Shown here: in pieces, positions 18,155 through 27,712 of the stretch
Numbering within the stretch: position 1 is the stretch's first letter
Layout of the letters: each line of letters opens with the position of its first letter
Origin: Alkalicoccus daliensis
Lineage (GTDB): Bacteria; Bacillota; Bacilli; Bacillales; Salisediminibacteriaceae
Assembly (NCBI RefSeq): GCF_900103955.1
Contig: NZ_FNIL01000013.1
Span: 25,382 to 89,381, forward strand
Length of the DNA stretch: 64,000 bases
Reading direction: 5' to 3'
Program-made: the position numbers and the translations under genes
Notes under the pieces: generated by a model
Seen by the model: only the letters and a program-made list of their open reading frames with translations
Told to the model about the DNA's origin: nothing
Databases searched by the model: none

Positions 18155-19336
18155 TTGAAGGAAGCAGTAATTGTTGCAGGAGCGAGAACTCCTGTAGGTA
18201 AAGCTAAAAAAGGTACATTTGCCAGTGTTCGTCCGGATGATCTGGCTGCGATAACTATTAAAGAAACGCTTAAACGGGCAAATGATTTTGACCCTTCCCG
18301 AATTGAGGATGTCATTATAGGTTGTGCAATGCCGGAAGCAGAGCAGGGAATGAATATGGCGCGGAATATTTCTGCACTCTCGGGTCTCCCTGAGCAGGTG
18401 CCGGCGATTACAATTAACCGATATTGTTCTTCCGGCCTGCAGAGTATTGCATATGGTGCGGAGCGGATTATGCTCGGACAGTCCCAGGCAATTATTGCCG
18501 GCGGAGCAGAGTCTATGAGCCTTATTCCTATGGGCGGGCACGTTCTGGCCCCGAACCCGACGCTCGTAGAAAATGCTCCTGAATATTATATGGGCATGGG
18601 TTTCACAGCAGAAGAAGTTGCAAAGCGGTTCGGCGTTTCCAGAGAAGATCAGGATGCTTTTGCGGTAGAAAGCCACCGAAGAGCTGCAGCTGCAATTAAA
18701 GCAGGCAGGTTTGAAGATGAAATTGTGCCGGTTCCTGTGACGCTGCGAACACTAAGCGGAGAAAATAAACTGATAGAGCGGGAAGTAATACTTGCTCAGG
18801 ATGAAGGTGTCCGTGAAGACACTACCCTGGAAACACTGGCAAAGCTGCGACCGGCTTTTAATCAGTTTAACGGGACTGTTACAGCAGGGAATGCGTCCCA
18901 GATGAGCGACGGTGCTGCTTCTGTGCTGGTAATGGATAGAGAAACTGCAGAGCAGGATGGGTTAACGCCGCTTGTGAAATTCCGTTCCTTCGCAGTCGCA
19001 GGGGTAGCACCGGAAATTATGGGCATCGGTCCTATTGAAGCTATTCCAAAAGCAGTAAAACAGGCAGGATTGTCTCTGGAAGATATCGGATTGTTTGAAC
19101 TGAACGAAGCCTTTGCTTCGCAGTCGTTGCAGATTCTGCGCCATCTGAAACTGGATCACGAAAAAGTGAACGTTAACGGCGGCGCAATTGCACTCGGGCA
19201 TCCACTCGGCTGTACAGGAACAAAACTTACGCTCAGTCTCATTCATGAAATGAAACGGCGCGGAGAACAGTTTGGCGTAGTAACAATGTGTATCGGCGGC
19301 GGAATGGGAGCTGCGGGAGTATTTGAACTTTTATAA
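18155..19336 (+). CDS. fadA: Acetyl-CoA C-acyltransferase (3-ketoacyl-CoA thiolase)
   Basis: A 393-residue thiolase that releases acetyl-CoA in the last step of beta-oxidation. Catalytic residues are visible: the nucleophilic Cys in [14 protein letters not shown], His in [16 protein letters not shown], and the second Cys in [15 protein letters not shown] at the C-terminus. Length and order match B. subtilis FadA (YusK). The start is TTG 18155 after AAGGAGGG, 17 bases after fadN. Confidence 0.96.
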   Translation: MKEAVIVAGARTPVGKAKKGTFASVRPDDLAAITIKETLKRANDFDPSRIEDVIIGCAMPEAEQGMNMARNISALSGLPEQVPAITINRYCSSGLQSIAYGAERIMLGQSQAIIAGGAESMSLIPMGGHVLAPNPTLVENAPEYYMGMGFTAEEVAKRFGVSREDQDAFAVESHRRAAAAIKAGRFEDEIVPVPVTLRTLSGENKLIEREVILAQDEGVREDTTLETLAKLRPAFNQFNGTVTAGNASQMSDGAASVLVMDRETAEQDGLTPLVKFRSFAVAGVAPEIMGIGPIEAIPKAVKQAGLSLEDIGLFELNEAFASQSLQILRHLKLDHEKVNVNGGAIALGHPLGCTGTKLTLSLIHEMKRRGEQFGVVTMCIGGGMGAAGVFELL

Positions 19337-19357
19337 AAACGAGGAGGATGATGCACT

Positions 19358-21136
19358 ATGGCAACTTCAGAAAAAGTAAAAGGCGGCGGGTTTCTGTTAG
19401 AAACGCAGTCAGCAGAAGATGTTTTCACACCAGAGGATTTTACGGACGAGCATAAAATGATTGCAAAAACGACAGAGGATTTTGTAAAAGGTAAAGTGGT
19501 ACCGGAAATTGAACATATTGAAAACCACGAATTTGATCGATCTGTCCGTCTTTTAAAGCAAGCAGGGGAGCTGGGTCTTCTTGGAGCCGATGTACCGGAA
19601 GAATTTGGCGGCATCGGACTGGATAAAATCAGTTCTTCTCTTATTACAGAAAAATTTGCACTTGCAGGTTCTTTCTCATTAACACAGGGTGCGCACGTAG
19701 GCATCGGATCACTGCCAATCGTGTTTTTCGGTAACCAGGAACAGAAAGAAAAGTATCTTCCTGGACTGGCAAGCGGAGAGCAGATTGCTGCATATGCGCT
19801 TACTGAGCCTACTTCCGGGTCGGATGCACTGAGTGCAAAAACTACTGCGAAGCTGACAGAAGACGGCTCCCACTATGTGCTGACTGGTGAAAAGCAGTGG
19901 ATTACAAATGCCGGTTTTGCAGATGTATTCGTAGTGTATGCAAAAGTGGACGGCGAACATTTCTCTGCTTTCATTGTAGAGCGGGAGTATGAAGGCGTTT
20001 CTGTCGGACCGGAAGAAAAGAAAATGGGAATTAAAGGTTCCTCTACACGTACGCTGATTTTAGATGAAGCCAAAGTACCGAAGGAGAACCTGCTTGGAGA
20101 AGTAGGAAAGGGTCACCTGATTGCATTTAATATTTTAAACTTCGGCCGTTATAAGCTTGGCGTGGGCTGTATTGGCGGAGCGAAGAGAGCAATTGAACTT
20201 GCTTCCAAATATGCGAACGAGCGCAAGCAGTTCAAACTTCCAATTTCCAAATTTACTTTGATCCAAAAGAAGCTTGCTGAAATGGCAGCAAAAACATACG
20301 CCATGGAAACAACGATCTACCGTACTGGCGGGATGATTGACCAGGCGTTTGAAGCACTTTCAGAAGATGAGAAAAAAGATCCTTCTGCCATCGGCAAAGC
20401 CATTGGTGAATATGCGATCGAATGCTCGCTGAATAAATTCTTCGGCTCTGAAGTGCTTGATTTCGCAGTCGATGAAGCAGTGCAAATCCACGGCGGCTAT
20501 GGTTTTATGGCGGAATACGAAGTGGAAACTATGTACCGCAACTCGCGCATTAACAGAATTTTCGAAGGAACAAACGAAATTAATAGAATGCTTGTACCAG
20601 CAACGATCATGCGTAAAGCAATGAAAGGTGAACTGCCTCTGCTGGAGCAGGCAGCAGGACTCCAGGAAGAGCTTATGATGATGATGCCGGAAGAAGTCGG
20701 TGACGAGACGCTGGAGCAGGAGAAGTATCTTCTTGCGAATGCAAAGAAAATCTTCCTGATGATCGCTGGAACTGCCGCACAGAAATACGGTGAAAAGCTT
20801 TCGAAAGAGCAGGAACTACTTGCAAACGTAGCTGATATTGTGAATGAAGTATTCAATATTGAATCTATGATTCTTCGTACTGAAAAAGCAATTGCGAAAG
20901 AAGGCGAAGAGAAAAATGCGCAGAAGATCCTGATGACAGAAGTGTATTCCCAGGAAGCTTTCAATCATATTGAAGCAATTGCAAAGGAATCACTTGTCAC
21001 ACTTGAAGAAGGCGACAGCTTACGTACGATGCTTTCTATTCTGAAAAAGCTGACCCGCCACACGCCGATTGACCTTATCCAGAAAAAGCGTGAACTTGCA
21101 AAAAAAGTCATTGAAGAAGAGCGTTACGTCGTTTAA
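19358..21136 (+). CDS. fadE: Acyl-CoA dehydrogenase
   Basis: A 592-residue FAD enzyme making trans-2-enoyl-CoA, like B. subtilis FadE (YusJ, 594). The acyl-CoA dehydrogenase core is evident: AAYALTEPTSGSDALS, GEKQWITNAGFADVFVV, GIKGSSTRTLILD, and the C-terminal end of the core QIHGGYGFMAEYEVETMYRN followed by IFEGTNEINRM. Beyond residue about 430 is the extra helical domain of the long-form enzymes. Third gene of the fad operon, behind GAGGAGG. Confidence 0.95.
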   Translation: MATSEKVKGGGFLLETQSAEDVFTPEDFTDEHKMIAKTTEDFVKGKVVPEIEHIENHEFDRSVRLLKQAGELGLLGADVPEEFGGIGLDKISSSLITEKFALAGSFSLTQGAHVGIGSLPIVFFGNQEQKEKYLPGLASGEQIAAYALTEPTSGSDALSAKTTAKLTEDGSHYVLTGEKQWITNAGFADVFVVYAKVDGEHFSAFIVEREYEGVSVGPEEKKMGIKGSSTRTLILDEAKVPKENLLGEVGKGHLIAFNILNFGRYKLGVGCIGGAKRAIELASKYANERKQFKLPISKFTLIQKKLAEMAAKTYAMETTIYRTGGMIDQAFEALSEDEKKDPSAIGKAIGEYAIECSLNKFFGSEVLDFAVDEAVQIHGGYGFMAEYEVETMYRNSRINRIFEGTNEINRMLVPATIMRKAMKGELPLLEQAAGLQEELMMMMPEEVGDETLEQEKYLLANAKKIFLMIAGTAAQKYGEKLSKEQELLANVADIVNEVFNIESMILRTEKAIAKEGEEKNAQKILMTEVYSQEAFNHIEAIAKESLVTLEEGDSLRTMLSILKKLTRHTPIDLIQKKRELAKKVIEEERYVV

Positions 21137-21148
21137 TTTGTTATCCAA

Positions 21149-21261
21149 TTTAGGACAGTTCCCTGTCCTAAAGAAACTATATATTTCTTTCTGATAGCAG
21201 GAAGAACATTCTCTCTTAGGAAAATCCGGATTTCTCGTCTCCCCACGAGTATCCGGATTTT
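21149..21261 (+). terminator. Hairpin pair at the end of the fad operon
   Basis: A first stem TTTAGGACAG/CTGTCCTAAA (21149-21172) lacks a T run. A second, long stem AAAATCCGGAT/ATCCGGATTTT (21221-21261) has an inner CTCGT/ACGAG extension and T residues; it is the likelier terminator and is symmetrical. Confidence 0.65.
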
Positions 21262-21365
21262 CCGCTGTCCGCCGCCTGGAAGGATCTCTATAATTCATCA
21301 GACAACACGTGCTTTCTTCTGGGCAGTCAGCTACAATAGAAATGAATAATAGAAGGAGGTATATC

Positions 21366-21722
21366 ATGACAGTTACTTTTTATCACTATCCAAAATGCAG
21401 TACCTGCCAGAAAGCAAAGAAATGGCTTGAGACTAACGGGATTGATTTTAACGAAATACATATAGTAGAGTCTCCGCCGGCAAAAGAAGAGCTTCGTTCG
21501 ATGTATGAAGCGAGCGGTCTTCCACTCAAGAAATTTTTTAACACGAGCGGGAAAAAATACCGGGAACTTGGTCTGAAAGACAAAGTAAGTACAGCTTCCG
21601 AAGATGAATTACTGGAGCTTCTTTCTTCCGATGGCATGCTGATTAAACGTCCGCTTGCAACAGATGGAAAGACGGTGACAGTTGGTTTTAAAGAAGAAGC
21701 CTACGAATCAGCGTGGAAATAA
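21366..21722 (+). CDS. yusI: ArsC/Spx-family protein (YusI-like)
   Basis: A 118-residue thioredoxin-fold protein: FYHYPKCSTCQKAKKWLE carries a CxxC motif at residues about 11-14, as in Spx and YusI; the body (SGLPLKKFFNTSGKKYRELGLKD) and the C-terminal KRPLATDGKTVTVGFKE match the ArsC/Spx-like group. Proteins of this family are arsenate reductases, RNA-polymerase-binding regulators or of unknown role; YusI is of the last kind. It lies beside fadE and gcvH, as in B. subtilis. GAAGGAGG fixes ATG 21366; an in-frame start further upstream has no good site. Confidence 0.9.
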   Translation: MTVTFYHYPKCSTCQKAKKWLETNGIDFNEIHIVESPPAKEELRSMYEASGLPLKKFFNTSGKKYRELGLKDKVSTASEDELLELLSSDGMLIKRPLATDGKTVTVGFKEEAYESAWK

Positions 21723-21847
21723 TCCAGTAGTTGTTGCAGGGATGAAGCCCCTTGTATTATAGTGGAGAAGACAGCATTATGACTGCCTGATACATAGCAT
21801 TGGCAGCGGTCGTTATGACCTAATTTTTTGATGGAGGGATTCTTACA

Positions 21848-22231
21848 ATGAGCTTACCAAAAGATTACAAGTATTCTGAAGAACATGAATGGGTGAAAGA
21901 TGAAGATGGTAAGGTACGTATTGGTATTACTGACTTTGCCCAGTCAGAACTTGGAGATATCGTTTTCGTTGAACTTCCTGAAGTAGGAGACGAGCTTGAA
22001 GCAGATGAGCCGTTCGGCAGCGTGGAATCTGTAAAAACAGTATCTGAGCTTTATGCACCAATCAGCGGAAAAGTTGTTGAAATCAACGAAGAACTCGAAG
22101 ATTCACCTGAACTTGTAAACGAATCACCTCATGATCGTGCATGGATGATCGTAATTGATCCTTCCAACCCGGAAGAAATGGATGAATTAATGGATGCAGA
22201 TGCATATCAGGAAATGATCGAAGAAGATTAA
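21848..22231 (+). CDS. gcvH: Glycine cleavage system H protein
   Basis: A 127-residue lipoyl carrier. The lipoylation lysine is Lys63 in [12 protein letters not shown]. The N-terminal [24 protein letters not shown] and the C-terminal acidic [10 protein letters not shown] region are typical. It shuttles the aminomethyl group in glycine cleavage and, in Bacillus, also serves as the entry point for lipoate in lipoyl relay. It is separate from gcvT and gcvP. TGGAGGG precedes ATG. Confidence 0.97.
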   Translation: MSLPKDYKYSEEHEWVKDEDGKVRIGITDFAQSELGDIVFVELPEVGDELEADEPFGSVESVKTVSELYAPISGKVVEINEELEDSPELVNESPHDRAWMIVIDPSNPEEMDELMDADAYQEMIEED

Positions 22232-22242
22232 TGAAAACCGAA

Positions 22243-22281
22243 CCGTTTCATCAGATAATTTCTGGTGAAGCGGCTTTTTTT
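22243..22281 (+). terminator. Terminator after gcvH
   Basis: CCGTTTCATCAGA and TCTGGTGAAGCGG form a 13-bp stem with wobble pairs, followed by seven T residues. Confidence 0.85.
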
Positions 22282-22386
22282 GCACAGTTAACTTTCATAT
22301 AGGAACTTTACTTCAGCCTCCAGATTATTTAAACTTCGTTTTTTAGAGAATCTTATGATTAGCTGACGAGAGTAATGCATAGAAAA

Positions 22387-22401
22387 TTGTAAACGCTTCC
22401 T
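22387..22401 (+). promoter_or_regulatory. Possible CcpA (cre) site before metNIQ
   Basis: TTGTAAACGCTTCCT fits the degenerate cre consensus WTGNAANCGNWNNCW. It lies about 35 bases upstream of the -35 element. Confidence 0.35.
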
Positions 22402-22435
22402 GGTTTCCGTTGTTAATTTGCTTAATATATTTCTG

Positions 22436-22464
22436 TTGACAACGGATTTGGACAGTGATAATAT
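22436..22464 (+). promoter_or_regulatory. Promoter of the metNIQ operon
   Basis: TTGACA (22436-22441), 17 bases, TATAAT-like TAATAT (22459-22464). Confidence 0.8.
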
Positions 22465-22494
22465 CCATATCAGACGAAAAAAAGAACTGCATAT

Positions 22495-22603
22495 CTTCTT
22501 ATCACGAGAGGTGGAGGGACTGGCCCTATGAAACCCGGCAACCACTAAGCTGCTGCTTAGAAGGTGCCAAATCCTGCGGAATTTATTTCCGGCAGATGAG
22601 GAG
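22495..22603 (+). promoter_or_regulatory. SAM-I (S-box) riboswitch aptamer controlling metNIQ
   Basis: P1 strands CTTCTTATC (22495-22503) and GATGAGGAG (22595-22603) enclose GAGAGGTGGAGGGACTGGCC, ATGAAACCCGGCAACC and GAAGGTGCCAAATCC. The terminator follows at 22621. Confidence 0.96.
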
Positions 22604-22620
22604 AAAGACTTTATTTATAG

Positions 22621-22663
22621 AGCCTTTCTGCTTATCAGTAAAGCAGGAGGGCTTTTTCTTTTT
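22621..22663 (+). terminator. S-box-controlled terminator before metN
   Basis: AGCCTTTCTGCTT pairs fully with AAGCAGGAGGGCT, followed by a run of T residues. Confidence 0.9.
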
Positions 22664-22743
22664 CCATTAATACTTTCGTGCGTTAAAGGGACTAAAGTGA
22701 TATGATTAATTAGTTTTCGTCAAGGATGAAAGGAGAACTCCTG

Positions 22744-23769
22744 TTGATTACGCTCTCAAAAATAGCTAAAGTGTTTAACACAAAAGATGGTGAAGTAAAA
22801 GCTGTCGATAATATTGATTTGACGATTGATAAAGGAGAAATATTCGGTGTGATCGGCTACAGCGGAGCAGGGAAAAGTACACTGATCCGGCTGCTGAATA
22901 TGCTCGAGGCACCTACTTCCGGAACAGTAGAAGTTGCAGGAAAGTCGATGCACACCCTATCCAGGCAGAAGCTTAGAGCTGCCCGGCAGGAAATCGGCAT
23001 GATTTTTCAGCACTTTAATCTGCTCTGGTCACGCACGGTAGCTGAAAACATTGCTTTTCCTTTAGAAATTAAAGGAGTCAGCAAAACTGAACAGAAAGAG
23101 CGGGTAAATGAACTTATTAAGCTTGTAGGCCTTGAAGGCCGCGGGGGGTCTTATCCTTCCCAGCTCAGCGGTGGCCAAAAGCAGCGTGTCGGTATAGCAC
23201 GTGCGCTGGCAAATAATCCACAGGTGCTGCTATGCGATGAAGCAACATCCGCTCTGGATCCTAAAACGACGGACTCTATTCTGGATCTGCTGGTCGACAT
23301 TAACAAAAAACTTGGATTAACTATCGTGCTGATAACGCACGAAATGCACGTGATCCGAAAAATCTGCCATCGGGTAGCAGTGATGGAAAGCGGAAAAATC
23401 GTGGAGCAGGGAGATGTGCTTGATATTTTCCGGCGTCCAAAGCAGGAAATGACGAAAGAATTTGTAAAGCAGGTAACAGAGCCTGAAGAAACAGAGGAAG
23501 CATTGAAGCATCTGCTGGATAAGGAAGGCATCGGTCATGTCCTGCAGCTGACTTTCGTAGGCGGCGATACTCAGAGACCTCTGATTACAGATATCGTCCG
23601 AAAGTTTGATGTAAACATCAGTATTCTCCAAGGGAAAATTTCGCAGACACAGCATGGTTCCTACGGCTCTTTATTTATTAGTTTGAGCGGAGAAGAAAAG
23701 CTGATTACAGATGTTGTCGACTATATAAAGTCGCAGCAGGTGGAAGTCGAGGTGATTCACAGTGCTTAA
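22744..23769 (+). CDS. metN: Methionine ABC transporter ATP-binding protein
   Basis: A 341-residue ATPase, the same length as B. subtilis MetN. Walker A is GYSGAGKST, the signature LSGGQKQRVGIARAL, Walker B VLLCDEATSALDP, and the switch histidine is in LITHEMHV. The C-terminal NIL/ACT-like domain (about residues 265-341) binds methionine and inhibits uptake in related transporters. Start is TTG 22744 (MITLSKIAKVFN aligns with family N-termini) behind AAAGGAG. An upstream ATG at 22726 overlaps that site. Confidence 0.95.
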   Translation: MITLSKIAKVFNTKDGEVKAVDNIDLTIDKGEIFGVIGYSGAGKSTLIRLLNMLEAPTSGTVEVAGKSMHTLSRQKLRAARQEIGMIFQHFNLLWSRTVAENIAFPLEIKGVSKTEQKERVNELIKLVGLEGRGGSYPSQLSGGQKQRVGIARALANNPQVLLCDEATSALDPKTTDSILDLLVDINKKLGLTIVLITHEMHVIRKICHRVAVMESGKIVEQGDVLDIFRRPKQEMTKEFVKQVTEPEETEEALKHLLDKEGIGHVLQLTFVGGDTQRPLITDIVRKFDVNISILQGKISQTQHGSYGSLFISLSGEEKLITDVVDYIKSQQVEVEVIHSA

Positions 23770-24445
23770 CACGATCCTTGCTTCTGCAGTATTCGGTGAT
23801 GTAAACTGGGCCAATATGTGGGAAGCAACTGTAGAAACTCTCTACATGTCTCTGGTAGCATTAATATTTACATTTTTCTTTGGAATTATTCTGGGGCTTC
23901 TTTTATACCTTACTGATAAGAAGCAGATCTGGGAAAATAAAGCTGCACACTTCATTATAGGTGCGTATGTTAATATTTTCAGGTCCATTCCCTTTATTAT
24001 CTTAATCGTTCTGCTTGTTCCATTTACACGGACACTGGTAGGAACAATGTTAGGTCCTTCCGCAGCACTGCCTGCGTTAATTATAGGTGCAGCACCATTT
24101 TACGCACGAATGGTGGAAATTGCTCTCCGTGAAATAGATAAGGGAGTAATTGAAGCCTCTAAAGCAATGGGCGCTTCGAATGGACAAATCATCAGTAAAG
24201 TACTGCTTCCAGAATCCATGCCGGCACTGGTATCAGGTATTACCGTGACAGCCATCGCCCTCGTAAGCTACACAGCTATGGCGGGAGTGATCGGCGCTGG
24301 TGGACTGGGGGACCTTGCTTTCCGGGACGGATTTCAGCGGAACAATCCGGAAATCACCTTTACAGCAACTGTGATCGTTCTCATCATCGTCTTTATACTT
24401 CAGTTTATCGGCGATATGGTTACGAATAGATTAGACAAGAGATAA
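23762..24445 (+). CDS. metI: Methionine ABC transporter permease
   Basis: A 227-residue permease with about five membrane segments and the EAA loop EASKAMGASNGQIISKVLLPESMP. It starts with GTG inside the end of metN, an 8-base overlap showing translational coupling. Forms the D-/L-methionine import channel with MetN and MetQ. Confidence 0.95.
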   Translation: MLNTILASAVFGDVNWANMWEATVETLYMSLVALIFTFFFGIILGLLLYLTDKKQIWENKAAHFIIGAYVNIFRSIPFIILIVLLVPFTRTLVGTMLGPSAALPALIIGAAPFYARMVEIALREIDKGVIEASKAMGASNGQIISKVLLPESMPALVSGITVTAIALVSYTAMAGVIGAGGLGDLAFRDGFQRNNPEITFTATVIVLIIVFILQFIGDMVTNRLDKR

Positions 24446-24467
24446 CTACAAACAGGAGGAATTTATC

Positions 24468-25463
24468 ATGAAGAAAACTTTACAACTGGCAGGTATCAGC
24501 GCATTATCCGTTGCTTTTCTAGCAGCATGTGGAGATAACAGCGAAAACAATACTACAGAAATTAATAACGGTGGAAATAACGCCGCTGAAAATAATGTAG
24601 ATGTAAATGAATCAGACGCAGGTACTGATATTGGAAATAACGCAGCAGATGTAGAAGAAAATAATAACGGCGCAGAAGAAAACAACAACGCTGCGGAAGA
24701 AAATAATGAAGCCGCTACAGAAGATTTTGAAACACTCGTGGTAGGAGCTTCCAACGTGCCGCACGCAGAAATTCTTGAATTTGCAACGCCTTTACTGGAA
24801 GAAGAAGGGGTAGAACTTGAAATCGTTACTTTCAACGATTATATCCTTCCGAACCAGGCTCTTGATGAAGGAGAACTGGATGCAAACTATTTCCAGCATG
24901 TTCCTTATTTTGAATCACAGATTGAAGAATTTGACTATGATTTCGCAAACAAAGGCGGTATTCATATTGAGCCTATCGGTATTTATTCTCAGGATTATGA
25001 TTCCCTGGAGGATCTTCCGGAAGGTGCAGATATTATCATGAGCAGCTCAGTTGCAGACCACGGCCGTATTCTTATGATGCTGGAAGAACAGGGGTTAATT
25101 ACTCTTGAAGATGGCGTTGGTATTGAAGCGACAATTGAAGATATTGCTGAAAATCCTAATGACTTTAATTTCCAGGATAATGTAGAAGCAGCACTTCTTC
25201 CTACTGCTTACGAAAATAATGAAGCAGATGCAGTGCTTATCAATTCAAACTACGCACTGGATGCAGGTTTAAATCCGATGGAAGATTCTATCGCAATTGA
25301 GTCAGCCGATGGAGACAACCCATATGCAAACATCATTGCAGTAAACAGCGAAGATGAAGATGATCCTCGTACAGATATTCTTGTAGAAGTACTTCTATCA
25401 GATGAGGTACAGGAGTTTATTGAAGAAGAATATGACGGTGCAGTTGTACCAGTACAAGATTAA
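24468..25463 (+). CDS. metQ: Methionine-binding lipoprotein with long Asn/Glu-rich tether
   Basis: A 331-residue lipoprotein. Signal peptide ends in the lipobox LAAC (Cys21). Residues about 22-85 are a low-complexity spacer of Asn, Glu, Ala and Asp (repeats such as EENNNGAEENNNAAEENN). The NlpA/MetQ domain starts near residue 88 (LVVGASNVPHAEILEFA) and includes GELDANYFQHVPYFE and TAYENNEADAVLINSNYA. Usual MetQ is about 270-275 residues, so the tether accounts for the extra length. Such acidic tethers are seen in lipoproteins of halophilic bacilli. AGGAGG precedes ATG. Confidence 0.95.
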   Translation: MKKTLQLAGISALSVAFLAACGDNSENNTTEINNGGNNAAENNVDVNESDAGTDIGNNAADVEENNNGAEENNNAAEENNEAATEDFETLVVGASNVPHAEILEFATPLLEEEGVELEIVTFNDYILPNQALDEGELDANYFQHVPYFESQIEEFDYDFANKGGIHIEPIGIYSQDYDSLEDLPEGADIIMSSSVADHGRILMMLEEQGLITLEDGVGIEATIEDIAENPNDFNFQDNVEAALLPTAYENNEADAVLINSNYALDAGLNPMEDSIAIESADGDNPYANIIAVNSEDEDDPRTDILVEVLLSDEVQEFIEEEYDGAVVPVQD

Positions 25464-25464
25464 T

Positions 25465-25500
25465 AAAGAAAGCTCCGCATCCGCGGAGCTTTTTTCTTTA
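25465..25500. terminator. Bidirectional terminator between metQ and asnB
   Basis: AGCTCCGC (25471-25478) and GCGGAGCT (25483-25490) with flanking A and T runs on both sides; serves both convergent genes. Confidence 0.88.
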
Positions 25501-27384
25501 TTAAGAGATGAGGGGTGTTTCAGCTGTTCCGGTAGATAAAGGAGTTATTGCATTTTCAATATACATAATATGCCATTTTGCCAGTACATAGAGTGTCCAG
25601 ATCTTTCTGGCATGATCTGCTTTTCCATTTTGATGTTCTCTCACTAATTTTTCCGCATAGCCCACCTGGATATATTCTGAGATTCCGCTTGATGCTATTA
25701 CTGAGAGACACATATCTCCCCTTTTACCTCGCAGCCACTGCTTTAATGGTACAGGAAAACCAAGTTTCGCTCTGTGCAGTACGTGGTCCGGTACGATGCC
25801 CTCCATTGCTTCTCTGAAAATTTTCTTTGTAGTATGGCTGTTCACTTTAAGAGAAGTAGGAATTGTTCTTGCAGTTTCGAACACACTGGTATCCAGAAAA
25901 GGGACTCTTAATTCAATAGAATGCGCCATAGACATTTTATCCCCTTTTGCTAGTATATTTCCTGGAAGCCAAAGGTTCATATCAAGATGCTGCATTTTAG
26001 TAACTTCATCCTGCTCCTGTACTTCCTGATAGTAATTACCTGCCCATTCGAATGCAGACATAAGCCCGCTGTCGTTTTTTTCACGCTGAAGATATTCGAG
26101 TGCAGGGCCTGTAAAGATTTTCGCATTCCCTATAAACCTGCTCTCCAGGGGAGTGAAACCGCGCATAAGAAAATTTTTCCCGTAAAACGCAGGGGCGTGG
26201 GAAACGAAATCGAGAGCTTTCCTTTTAAGGGAAGGAGATAATTTCCGGAAATACCTTAATGCCTGCGGCTCCTGATAAATTCTGTAGCCTCCAAAAAGCT
26301 CATCTGCTCCTTCGCCGGAAAGGACTACTTTTACATGCTGGGAAGCCAATTCTGAAACGATAAATAAAGGAACTGCAGAAGGGTCTGCTACAGGATCATC
26401 CTGGTGCCAGATCACTTTGTCTACTGTATCGAAATATGCTTCTTCTGTAATCATCTGCTCATGATGCTCCGTATCAAGCATCCGGGCAGTTACTCTGGCG
26501 ACCTCACATTCGTTCTGGCCGCCTTCAAAGCCTACTGAAAATGTTTTTAAATTACCATGCTTTCTCATCATCGCTGTAATTGCTGTGGAATCAATGCCGC
26601 TGGAAAGGAAGCTGCCAATAGGCACATCACTCTGCATATGCAGTTTTACAGATTCCTCCAGCTTTTCTTTAATAGTAGTCCGAAGTATTTCCCTATCCTG
26701 CTTTTCTGGTGAAAATGAAGGCTCCCAGTATTTTTTGATATTAATTTGGGATCCTTTCACTATCATACAGTGTCCGGGCGGGAGCTTGGACACTCCTTTT
26801 ACCATCGTTGCTGGTTCAGGAACATACTGAAAAGAAAGGTAATACATTAAACTTTGTGGATCCAGTGATTTGCCTTCAGGCATTAATGTGACAATACTCT
26901 TTAATTCAGAAGAACAGATGATTTTCTCTTCATCAGCCCAGTAATAAAAAGGTTTAATGCCGAATGGATCTCTGGCTGCAAACATAATATCTTTTTCAAT
27001 ATCATAAAGAACAAAAGAAAACATGCCCCGCAGGTAAGAGGTACAGTCTGTACCGTACTCTTCATAAAGGTGCAGAATCGTTTCTGCGTCTCCGTTAGTT
27101 TTGAATTTGTGCCCTTTTGCTTTTAGTTCTTCACGGAGCTGCAGGTAGTTGTAAATCTCCCCGTTGCAGATAAGCGCCAATGTTCCATCTTCGTTCGTCA
27201 GCGGCTGCCTGGCATGTGCTACATCCAGAATAGAAAGTCTCCGGAAACCGAGCCCGACATCTCCGTGAATCCAGGTGTTCTCATCATCCGGACCTCTATG
27301 TATCATCTGGTTGCCCATTGCTACTAATTGACAGTGTGTAACAGCAGTATTTTGAAACATTTTGATTGCATTGATTCCGCACAT
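25501..27384 (-). CDS. Asparagine synthase (glutamine-hydrolysing)
   Basis: A 627-residue class II glutamine amidotransferase. Cys2 of MCGINAIKM is the glutaminase nucleophile; RHGPDDE-like HRGPDDEN and CNGEIYNYLQLRE follow. The synthetase half has the ATP-pyrophosphatase motif SFLSSGIDSTAI and VVLSGEGADELFGGY. It makes asparagine from aspartate, glutamine and ATP. Closest in size to B. subtilis AsnO/AsnB; I cannot say which paralogue. AAAGGAG precedes ATG. Repeat copy B lies on the same strand about 80 bases upstream. Confidence 0.93.
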   Translation of the reverse strand: MCGINAIKMFQNTAVTHCQLVAMGNQMIHRGPDDENTWIHGDVGLGFRRLSILDVAHARQPLTNEDGTLALICNGEIYNYLQLREELKAKGHKFKTNGDAETILHLYEEYGTDCTSYLRGMFSFVLYDIEKDIMFAARDPFGIKPFYYWADEEKIICSSELKSIVTLMPEGKSLDPQSLMYYLSFQYVPEPATMVKGVSKLPPGHCMIVKGSQINIKKYWEPSFSPEKQDREILRTTIKEKLEESVKLHMQSDVPIGSFLSSGIDSTAITAMMRKHGNLKTFSVGFEGGQNECEVARVTARMLDTEHHEQMITEEAYFDTVDKVIWHQDDPVADPSAVPLFIVSELASQHVKVVLSGEGADELFGGYRIYQEPQALRYFRKLSPSLKRKALDFVSHAPAFYGKNFLMRGFTPLESRFIGNAKIFTGPALEYLQREKNDSGLMSAFEWAGNYYQEVQEQDEVTKMQHLDMNLWLPGNILAKGDKMSMAHSIELRVPFLDTSVFETARTIPTSLKVNSHTTKKIFREAMEGIVPDHVLHRAKLGFPVPLKQWLRGKRGDMCLSVIASSGISEYIQVGYAEKLVREHQNGKADHARKIWTLYVLAKWHIMYIENAITPLSTGTAETPLIS

Positions 27385-27466
27385 AATTTTTTCTCCTTTA
27401 AGTTTTATAAAAAAAAGATTTTAATGAACGAAAGAAACAAACTAAGGGGATAAGATTTTAAAAAAG

Positions 27467-27712
27467 GCTACCTTGAAAATAAAAGTTCCGCTAAAAAGAA
27501 GTAATACTGCTGCTTCACTTTCGGAGCGGCTTACCCAAGGGCTTGTTCTCGACTAATTTTGACGGAAAGAACGTCCGCCAAAATGGATTCTCCAACTGCG
27601 CTCATCCTTTGGGTGTCCTCTCCTTCGTTCCACAGCAGTATTAATTTTCATACTTCATGGTGCAAAAATTTTGCATGAGTGTCTCTGTTAAAGTCTGATG
27701 TTGATATAAGAA
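27467..27712 (-). repeat. Modular structured repeat, copy B (upstream of asnB)
   Basis: Near-complete match to copy A on the opposite strand. The outer stem is AATACTGCTG with CAGCAGTATT (forward positions 27633-27642 and 27503-27512): compared with copy A, one A:T pair has become C:G on both strands of the stem. It has the same central hairpin type (ATTTTGGCGGA/TCCGTCAAAAT with a one-base change) and an ACCCAA/TTGGGT pairing that copy A lacks. Confidence 0.85.
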
